Source: Halorubrum saccharovorum DSM 1137
GTDB taxonomy: Archaea; Halobacteriota; Halobacteria; Halobacteriales; Haloferacaceae
Direction: 5' to 3'
DNA length: 64,000 nucleotides
NCBI RefSeq assembly: GCF_000337915.1
Contig: NZ_AOJE01000060.1
Coordinates: 182,705-246,704, forward strand
In this document: positions 58,533 to 64,000 of the stretch, piece by piece
Numbering within the stretch: the stretch's first letter is position 1
How the letters are laid out: each line of letters starts with the position of its first letter
Position numbers and translations under genes: made by a program
Notes under the pieces: model-generated
The model's database searches: none
The model's input: only the letters and a program-made list of their open reading frames with translations
What the model was told of the DNA's origin: nothing

Positions 58533-58799
58533 ATGGCTGAGGACAAGGCACGAAGCACCGGCAGTGCGGGCCGATTTGGCGCCCGATACGGCCGGGTCTC
58601 CCGCAAGCGGGTCCAGGACATCGAAGAGGAAATGCAAAACGCCACCGTCGACGGCGACGACGTCAAGCGCGTTGGCACCGGCATCTGGGTCAACGAGGAG
58701 ACCGGCGAGACGTTCACCGGCGGCGCGTACCGTCCCGAGACGCCCGGCGGTCGCACCGTTCGCCGCTCCATCCGCGCCGCGCTCGCCGACGAGGAGTAA
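58533..58799 (+). CDS. rpl37ae: 50S ribosomal protein L37Ae, zinc-ribbon cysteines absent
   Basis: This 88-residue ribosomal protein has the L37Ae framework: [25 protein letters not shown], then VGTGIWVN, and [27 protein letters not shown]37Ae normally has a C2-C2 zinc ribbon, with CPxC before and CxxC after the GTGIW segment. Here those positions read [13 protein letters not shown] and [11 protein letters not shown], with no cysteine in the protein. The frame is intact. It is followed three bases after the stop by rpoP, the usual archaeal order, so this is the genomic L37Ae locus. Confidence 0.9.
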
Positions 58800-58803
58800 G
58801 GCG

Positions 58804-58938
58804 ATGAGCTACAAGTGCTCCCGCTGTAAGCGCGACGTCACCCTCGACGAGTACGGCGGCGTGCGCTGCCCGTACTGCGGCCACCGCGTCCTCCTGAAGG
58901 AGCGCGGCGGCGACGTGAAGGAAGTCAACGTCGAGTAA
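58804..58938 (+). CDS. rpoP: DNA-directed RNA polymerase subunit P (Rpo12)
   Basis: This 44-residue RNA polymerase subunit has a complete zinc ribbon: CSRC at 5-8 and CPYC at 22-25, within [20 protein letters not shown] and [17 protein letters not shown]. It is the archaeal counterpart of eukaryotic Rpb12. Its ATG lies 4 bases after the L37Ae stop, and the Pcc1 gene follows within 40 bases, so the ribosomal protein, polymerase subunit and tRNA-modification gene form one housekeeping operon. Confidence 0.96.
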
Positions 58939-58976
58939 CACCGCGTTCCGATCTCGATCCGATCCGTTCTCGCATC

Positions 58977-59282
58977 GTGACTTCCGACCCCGTCGACGTG
59001 ACTACCGACACCGTCACCCCGACCGCCGACCGCGCGCACGAGACGGTCCTCTCGTTTCGCTACCCCTCCGAGCGACGCGCACGCCTCGTCGGCGACGCGC
59101 TCGCGCCCGAGGTCGGCGAGATCGACGACGCGCGCTCCGCCGCGACCGTCTCCCGCGACGGCGACGCGGTGCGAGTCCGCGTCGTCGCCGACGACCTCGT
59201 CGCGCTCCGCGCCGGGATCAACAGCTGGTCGCGGCTCGTCGAGGTCGCCGAGCGCGTCGGAACGAGAGACGGTCGGGAGTAG
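58977..59282 (+). CDS. pcc1: KEOPS complex subunit Pcc1
   Basis: This 101-residue dimerising subunit of the KEOPS complex makes the t6A modification of tRNA. It has HETVLSFRYPSERRARLVGDALAPEVGEIDDARSAATVSRDGDAVRVRVVADDLVALRAGINSWSRLVEVAERV, the two-helix, beta-sheet pattern of Pcc1. The start is GTG at 58977; another GTG a few codons on is possible. It is in the conserved archaeal order L37Ae-rpoP-pcc1-prefoldin beta. Confidence 0.9.
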   Translation: MTSDPVDVTTDTVTPTADRAHETVLSFRYPSERRARLVGDALAPEVGEIDDARSAATVSRDGDAVRVRVVADDLVALRAGINSWSRLVEVAERVGTRDGRE

Positions 59283-59384
59283 CGCCGCTCCGACGGTTCC
59301 ACGTCTCTCTGGGCCTGTACCTGCCGAATTGATCGCCGACAGAGAAGTCGGGGGTTTTTCCGTCCGGGACGCCTCGTTGCGCCT

Positions 59385-59783
59385 ATGCAAGGGAACATGC
59401 CGCCCGAGGCACAGGAGAAGATCGAGGAGCTGCAGGAGCTGCAGGAGACCGCACAGCAGGTCGCCGAGCAGAAAGAGCAGGCTCAGTCCGCGCTCAACGA
59501 GTCCAAGACGGCCCTCGACGCCCTCGAAGACGTCGACGAGGACGCCGGGATGTACCGCGAGATCGGCGAGGTCCTCGTCGAGACGGACTACGAGTCCGCC
59601 TACGACGACCTCGAGGACAAGGTCGACTCCCTCGAAGTCCGCGTCGAGCAGCTCGAGAAGCAGGAGGAGCGCGTGCAGGAGCAGTTCGACGACCTGCAGG
59701 GCGAGCTCCAGCAGATGCTCCAGGGCGGCGCCGGCGGCGGCGGCCCGATGGGTCCGGGCGGTCCGGGCGCGGGCGGCGCGTAA
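59385..59783 (+). CDS. pfdB: Prefoldin subunit beta
   Basis: This 132-residue chaperone subunit has two long coiled coils ([44 protein letters not shown] and [39 protein letters not shown]) joined by the beta-hairpin [15 protein letters not shown], and a Gly/Pro-rich tail ([20 protein letters not shown]). With prefoldin alpha it forms a hexamer that passes unfolded proteins to the thermosome. It is followed 6 bases later by a DUF3194 gene. Confidence 0.95.
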   Translation: MQGNMPPEAQEKIEELQELQETAQQVAEQKEQAQSALNESKTALDALEDVDEDAGMYREIGEVLVETDYESAYDDLEDKVDSLEVRVEQLEKQEERVQEQFDDLQGELQQMLQGGAGGGGPMGPGGPGAGGA

Positions 59784-59789
59784 GCGTCG

Positions 59790-60089
59790 ATGTCCGACGA
59801 ACCGAGCGACGGATCACGTGAAGACGACGAGACCGTCGTCGGCGACGTTGACGGCGATCCCACCGACGACGAAGTCGTCCAGACCGCCGCGGAGGCGGCC
59901 GAGGGCGTCGTGTTCGCCCACTACGACCAGTCGGCGGTGACCGACCTGGACGTGACGGTCACGTTCGAGGAGGGCGTCCTCGACGTCGACGTCTACCTGA
60001 ACGCCCCCGACGACCCCGATCCGGACGCCGTCGCTCGCGAGGCGGCCGAGACCGCCGGCGAGGCGGTCGACGAACTGTTCGAGGCGTAG
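59790..60089 (+). CDS. DUF3194 family protein
   Basis: This 99-residue acidic protein reads DEVVQTAAEAAEGVVFAHYDQSAVTDLDVTVTFEEGVLDVDVYLNAPDDPDPDAVAREAAETAGEAVDELFEA, matching DUF3194, which regularly follows prefoldin beta in archaea. No catalytic motif is seen. It ends the housekeeping operon that begins with L37Ae. The function is unknown. Confidence 0.88.
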   Translation: MSDEPSDGSREDDETVVGDVDGDPTDDEVVQTAAEAAEGVVFAHYDQSAVTDLDVTVTFEEGVLDVDVYLNAPDDPDPDAVAREAAETAGEAVDELFEA

Positions 60090-60265
60090 GGCGGCGGTTC
60101 GCCGCACGGCGCCGCACGACCGATGCGTCGCGGCGCCCTTTCTGATTCTGCTCCGCGAGAGATAGCGACGCGGACGCGATGTCCGCGGGTCTCCGTCGCT
60201 CCGACCGCGAACGGACACGGACGGCGCTCGGAGGTGAAAACGCGGTGACCGGACGACCGCCGACC

Positions 60266-60613
60266 TCAGAGTCCGACGAGCGCGATCGACATCGCGACCG
60301 CCGCGGCCGACCAGCCGACGCCGACCCAGGTCAGCACGGCGAACGCCTGTCGGGCCCCCGACCGGGTCCACGACGACTCGCCGCCGAGGTGGTCCTGTAC
60401 GGCGGCCATCGATCCGCCGAAGCCGACGGTTCCACCCCACGTCGCGACGCCGAACCCGAACACCAGCGCGCCGAGCGCGAAGGCGGTGTCGGTTGCGGCT
60501 CGCGATCCCACGACCGGGACCAGCGCGGCCGCGAGGGCGACACCGACGAGAGCGCCGACGCCGACCCACCGCGCGACCGTCCGACCGAACGGGCGGAGGT
60601 CGCGTTCAGTCAA
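60266..60613 (-). CDS. Small membrane protein (DUF7268-like)
   Basis: This 115-residue protein has three or four membrane helices (VARWVGVGALVGVALAAALVPVVG, TAFALGALVFGFGVATWGGTVGFGGS and AFAVLTWVGVGWSAAAVAMSIALVG). I associate the pattern from memory with a haloarchaeal family DUF7268. The start appears to be TTG at 60613, overlapping the dppC-type stop by 8 bases, so it is coupled to the peptide-transporter operon. Its role there is unclear. Confidence 0.65.
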   Translation of the reverse strand: MTERDLRPFGRTVARWVGVGALVGVALAAALVPVVGSRAATDTAFALGALVFGFGVATWGGTVGFGGSMAAVQDHLGGESSWTRSGARQAFAVLTWVGVGWSAAAVAMSIALVGL

Positions 60614-61523
60614 CGGTCTCTCGCATCCGGGGGTCGAGCGCGTCGCGCATCCCGTCGCCGAGGAGGTTGAACCCGAGCACCGTCAGCGCGAGCAGCAGCC
60701 CGGGGAAGAAGGACCACCACCACGCTCCGGAGAACAGCCCGAACTCGACGCCGTTCGAGAGCATCATTCCCCACGTCGGTTCCCCCGGACTGGCGCCGAA
60801 GCCGAGGAACGACAGCGCGGCGATGTCGATAATCGCGAGCCCGTAGTTGAGCGTCGACTGGACGGTGATCGGCGCGAGGCAGTTCGGGAGGATGTGGCGG
60901 ACGATCAGCCGCGGGTCGGTCGCGCCGAGCGCCTTCGTGGCGTCGGTGTACTCGTCTTCGAGTACCTTCAGCGCCGCTCCGCGGACCACGCGAGCGAACC
61001 GCGGCGTGTACACGAGCGTCAGCGCGCCGACGGCCCGCCACAGCCCCAGCTCCTCCGGGAAGATCGTGACGAGCGCGAGCGCCAGGAGGAGCGACGGGAA
61101 CGACAGCAGGACATCCATCGTCCGCATGATGAGGTTGTCCGTGAGGTCGCCGTAGTACGCCGCGACGATCCCGAGTCCGACCCCGAGGAACGTCGACGCC
61201 GCGACGGTGACGGTCCCGTAGAGGACGGCGTACCAGGCCCCGTACATCACCCGCGGGAAGATGTCGCGCGCCTGCCCGTCGGTGCCGAACAGGTACTCCG
61301 AGCTGGGCGGGGCCTCGGAGGGGTTCGTGCCGAACTGGGTCGCCATGAGGTCGCTGAGGTCGTAGGTGAGCCGCGCGTAGACGGCGAGTAGGACGATGCC
61401 CACGATGATGACGATCCCGGTGACCGCGAGTCGGTTCGAGAGGAGCTGCGAGAGGAACGGGCTCGCTCGCAGGCGCTCGACGATGCCTCGGTCGACGGTT
61501 CCGGTCTGTGTTTCTGTACTCAT
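60606..61523 (-). CDS. ABC transporter permease, DppC type
   Basis: This 305-residue peptide/nickel-type inner-membrane permease has an N-terminal single helix (NRLAVTGIVIIVGIVLLAVY), the OppC_N-type region FGTDGQARDIFPRVMYGAWYAVLYG, a core with five further helices and the EAA-like loop DEYTDATKALGATDPRLIVRHILPNCLAPI, and the ending GDGMRDALDPRMRE typical of DppC. Its ATG overlaps the dppB stop (ATGA). It imports peptides or a related solute together with the genes on either side; the substrate is not defined. Confidence 0.93.
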   Translation of the reverse strand: MSTETQTGTVDRGIVERLRASPFLSQLLSNRLAVTGIVIIVGIVLLAVYARLTYDLSDLMATQFGTNPSEAPPSSEYLFGTDGQARDIFPRVMYGAWYAVLYGTVTVAASTFLGVGLGIVAAYYGDLTDNLIMRTMDVLLSFPSLLLALALVTIFPEELGLWRAVGALTLVYTPRFARVVRGAALKVLEDEYTDATKALGATDPRLIVRHILPNCLAPITVQSTLNYGLAIIDIAALSFLGFGASPGEPTWGMMLSNGVEFGLFSGAWWWSFFPGLLLALTVLGFNLLGDGMRDALDPRMRETVD

Positions 61524-62533
61524 TGTTCGATGCGGGGATCGAGGATCGAGTAGGTGAGGTCGACGCCCAGGTTGACCAGCGTGTACAACACGGCGAAGAC
61601 GAGGACGGTCCCCTGCACGACGGGATAGTCGCTGCGATTGATCGCGTCGACGAGGAGCGTGCCGATGCCGTTGATTTCGAAGACGGTCTCCGTGAGGACC
61701 GCGCCGCCGAGCAGCGATCCGAACTGGATGCCGATCACGGTAATAACGGGGATGAAGGCGTTACGAAGCCCGTGTTTCATCACGGTGATCTTCGAGCCCT
61801 GCCCCTTCGCCCGGGCAGTCCGCATGTAGTCTTGGCGGATCACCTCGACCATCGACGAGCGCATCATCCGCGAGAGCAGCGCCATCTGGTAGATGCCGAG
61901 CACCACGATCGGCAAGAACAGGTGAGTGACCGCGGACCGGAACGCCGCGACGTTTCCGGCCAACAGCGTGTCGACGAGGATGAACCCCGTGACCGGGTCG
62001 ACGAAGTACGCCGAGCCGATCCGTCCGCTGGTCGGAAGCAGTCCGAGGAACTGCGCGAAAAGCAGGATGAGCAGCGGACCGCTCCAGTAGATCGGGATGC
62101 TGATTCCGCTCAGTGCGCCGATGCGGGTGAGGTGGTCGGTCCAGGTGTCTTGTTTGACCGCGCTCAGGATTCCCAGTGGAAGCCCGAACAGGAGGCCGGC
62201 GAACTGGCCGAGCAGCGCGAGTTCGATCGTGATCGGGAGCCGGTCCGTGAGGATCTGGCTCACCGGCGTGCCCCGGTTCACCTGGTAGGACTGACCGAAG
62301 TCGAACGTCGCGACCTCGCCCAGGAACCGAATGTACTGCTGCCAGAGCGGGTCGTCCAGTCCCAGGTCTGACCGGATCTGATTCACGAACTCTTGGCTCG
62401 CTCGCTCGCCCGCGATGACCACTGCCGGGTCGCCCGGCGAGAGGTGGAGGATGGCGAAAACCACCGTCGCGACCCCGAACAGCACGGGGAACAGCATGAG
62501 CAGGCGTTTCAAAACGAATCGTTTGGAGACCAT
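61520..62533 (-). CDS. ABC transporter permease, DppB type
   Basis: This 337-residue permease of the DppB/OppB family starts MVSKRFVLKRLLMLFPVLFGVATVVFAILHLSPGDPAV, the conserved first helix with the SPGDPA signature, and has five further helices. The EAA-like loop is SMVEVIRQDYMRTARAKGQGSKITVMKHGLRNAFIPVITVIGIQFGSLLGGAVLTETVF. The ending DLTYSILDPRIEQ is typical. It overlaps dppC by ATGA and lies 50 bases after the binding-protein gene. Confidence 0.94.
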   Translation of the reverse strand: MVSKRFVLKRLLMLFPVLFGVATVVFAILHLSPGDPAVVIAGERASQEFVNQIRSDLGLDDPLWQQYIRFLGEVATFDFGQSYQVNRGTPVSQILTDRLPITIELALLGQFAGLLFGLPLGILSAVKQDTWTDHLTRIGALSGISIPIYWSGPLLILLFAQFLGLLPTSGRIGSAYFVDPVTGFILVDTLLAGNVAAFRSAVTHLFLPIVVLGIYQMALLSRMMRSSMVEVIRQDYMRTARAKGQGSKITVMKHGLRNAFIPVITVIGIQFGSLLGGAVLTETVFEINGIGTLLVDAINRSDYPVVQGTVLVFAVLYTLVNLGVDLTYSILDPRIEQ

Positions 62534-62583
62534 TCAGACGTATCGGTGCGTGGGACGTTCAAAAAATCTGTGTTCGGTTCTCG

Positions 62584-64000
62584 TTACTCGAGCTCGACCA
62601 CTTCGAGGTACGGCCCGCCGATCGCGGCGACGGTGTAGTTGCTCACGCTGTTGGACACGCCGCGGACCTCGTCGGCGTAGTCGATGAACACCCACGGGGC
62701 CTCGTCGTGTGCGATCTGGGCGGCCTCTTGGTACAGCGCGGCTCGGTCCTCCTGGTTCGTGGTTCGCTGGGCCTCCTCGACGGCGCTCATGTACTCGCTG
62801 TTGGCCCACGCGGCGTTGTTCGAGGTGTTGAACCCCTCGGTGTCCCAGGACACCCAGTCTTGCCCCTCCGGCACCTCGGTCTGCGGGTGCATGAGGACGT
62901 AACAGAAGTTGTCGGGGTCGGCGTTGTCCGTGTACCAGCCCGCGAGCGTCGCGTCGTGGCGCCCCTGGCTGGTGTACGTGAGGTAGTCGGAGAACTGCCG
63001 GTCGTCGATCGACACCTCGATGCCAATCTCCGAGAGGTTCGAGCGGATCGTCTCGGCGGTCGGGAGCGGCGCGGGGTTGTACCCCCGCGGGTTCTGGAAC
63101 GTGGTCAGCGAGAACGAGAACCCGTCGCCGTAGCCGGCCTCTTCGAGCAGGCTCTGCGCCTGATCGGGGTCGTACTCGTAGGGACTGATGTCGTCGTTGT
63201 GGCCGAACAGCGCGGGCGGAATCGGCTGGTCGGCCTGCGTCGCGATCCCCGAGTAGATGTTCTCGACGATCGCCTGGGTGTCGATGGCGTAACTGATCGC
63301 GCGGCGGACCCGGCGGTCGCGGAACGGCTCGACGCGCGAGAGGTTAAACGCCATGTACCCGATGTTGATTCCCGTCGCCGTCCGGTTCTCAGCGGTGTCG
63401 GACCCCTCGATGATCTGCATGCTGTCGGGGTCGAGCCCGTCGATGATGTCGAGCTCCTCCTCCACGAGCGCCTGTGCGCGCGTGGAGTTCTGGCCCCGAG
63501 TGAGGAACAGCACCTCGTCGACGTTCGGGCTCTCTCCCCAGTAGTCGTCGTAGGCGGTGAGCCGGATCCGGTTGTTGGCGTCGTCCAGGGTCTCGAGCTG
63601 GAACGGGCCGGTACCGACCATCTCTTCTCCGAGGTTCGTGTCGCCCTCGATAGCGTCTTGGGAGATGACGACGGCCGCGAACATTGCGAGGTTGCGGAGG
63701 AACGGCGCGTACGTCTGGGTGAGCGTGATCGAGAGCTCGTAGTCGCCCGTCGCCTCGGCGCTCTCGATCCAGTTACCAAGCGTGAACGGCCCGTACGCGG
63801 AGGATTCCTCGAAGTGGTACTCGTAGTCGTCGTCGACGAAGCGCCGATAGGTGGCGATGAAGTCGTCGGCGGTGAAATCCGACCCGTCGTGGAAGGTCAC
63901 GCCCTCTCGCAGCGTGAGCGTCACCGACTCGCCGTCCATCGACCAGTCGGTGGCGAGCGACTCAGTGAGCGACGCCTCGCCGGCTTGGAACGCGATCAGC
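62584..64000 (-). CDS. Family 5 extracellular solute-binding protein (DppA type), 5' end beyond window
   Basis: At least 471 residues are visible; the N-terminus, with any Tat signal and lipobox, lies beyond the window edge. The frame stays open to the last base (reading LIAFQAGEASLTESLATDW before MDGESVTLTL). Family blocks are LREGVTFHDGSDFTADDFIATYRRF, GPFQLETLDDANNRIRLTAYDDYWGESPNVDEVLF, NIGYMAFNLSRVEPFRDRRVRRAISYAIDTQAIVENIYSG and DATLAGWYTDNADPDNFCYVLMHP, typical of peptide/nickel-binding proteins. It heads the dppA-dppB-dppC-small membrane protein operon. No ATPase gene is in view. Confidence 0.93.
   Translation of the reverse strand, partial: LIAFQAGEASLTESLATDWSMDGESVTLTLREGVTFHDGSDFTADDFIATYRRFVDDDYEYHFEESSAYGPFTLGNWIESAEATGDYELSITLTQTYAPFLRNLAMFAAVVISQDAIEGDTNLGEEMVGTGPFQLETLDDANNRIRLTAYDDYWGESPNVDEVLFLTRGQNSTRAQALVEEELDIIDGLDPDSMQIIEGSDTAENRTATGINIGYMAFNLSRVEPFRDRRVRRAISYAIDTQAIVENIYSGIATQADQPIPPALFGHNDDISPYEYDPDQAQSLLEEAGYGDGFSFSLTTFQNPRGYNPAPLPTAETIRSNLSEIGIEVSIDDRQFSDYLTYTSQGRHDATLAGWYTDNADPDNFCYVLMHPQTEVPEGQDWVSWDTEGFNTSNNAAWANSEYMSAVEEAQRTTNQEDRAALYQEAAQIAHDEAPWVFIDYADEVRGVSNSVSNYTVAAIGGPYLEVVELE

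Noticed and set aside
1-64000. tRNA or rRNA genes
   Set aside because: I looked in the gaps between genes for T-loop-like GGTTCRAATCC boxes and acceptor-stem symmetry and saw none. A covariance search (tRNAscan-SE) would be decisive.

Overview
The window reads as haloarchaeal chromosome, most like Halorubrum or a close relative. Four things point that way: very high GC with G/C-rich third positions; strongly acidic proteins; TATA-like boxes about 25-30 bases before many start codons with no Shine-Dalgarno (leaderless transcripts); and many haloarchaea-specific families (DUF373, DUF5788, amphi-Trp, DpsA, TrmB, haloarchaeal Thi4). The genus is inference, as no rRNA or tRNA gene was found.

1-13 kb: a pabB-pabA-pabC set for 4-aminobenzoate (or related) synthesis with overlapping genes, an acidic helix-hairpin-helix protein, a CopD-like membrane protein, aroE, a DUF373 membrane protein, an SppA-type protease, an NCS2 permease, a long coiled-coil protein, a riboflavin-pathway reductase and an MFS transporter. 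13-29 kb is housekeeping: VOC protein, metG, a PPOX-fold protein, thiR overlapping dcd, polX overlapping a Mut7-C protein, an aminotransferase, a methyltransferase, endonuclease IV, a peroxiredoxin, a lipoate ligase-like protein and the RIO2 kinase.

29-39 kb is an iron locus and the most coherent system here. A DtxR-family repressor, a small-protein/amphi-Trp pair, DpsA and two iron-siderophore ABC operons lie together. Palindromes of the form TTTTAGG-N4-CCTAAAA sit on the promoters of the repressor, the small-protein pair and both transport operons. Each transport operon pairs a Tat lipoprotein binding protein with a translationally coupled FAD oxidoreductase. Only the first has the permease and ATPase. 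The second has two tiny overlapping ORFs and ends with a haloarchaeal protein of unknown function.

39-45 kb is a sugar locus: a TrmB-type regulator, a cytoplasmic GH13 alpha-amylase and a divergent GH15 glucoamylase-like enzyme. 45-60 kb is mixed: hisF, a glycosyltransferase, a winged-helix protein, a methyltransferase, a TRAM protein, a bactofilin-like membrane protein, a DapA-superfamily aldolase, a YkgJ cysteine-cluster protein, DUF5788, a Rieske protein, NfeD, pyruvate kinase, Thi4, then L37Ae-rpoP-pcc1-prefoldin beta-DUF3194. The L37Ae lacks all zinc-ribbon cysteines. 60-64 kb holds a peptide/nickel-type ABC transporter (dppC, dppB and a dppA cut by the window end).

Non-coding: three copies (14-239, 13339-13584, 54321-54437 on the minus strand) of a dispersed element share ordered conserved blocks and two hairpins. 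The stems differ in sequence between copies but keep pairing, which is the sign of a conserved structure. No CRISPR array, IS element, rRNA or tRNA gene was recognised.
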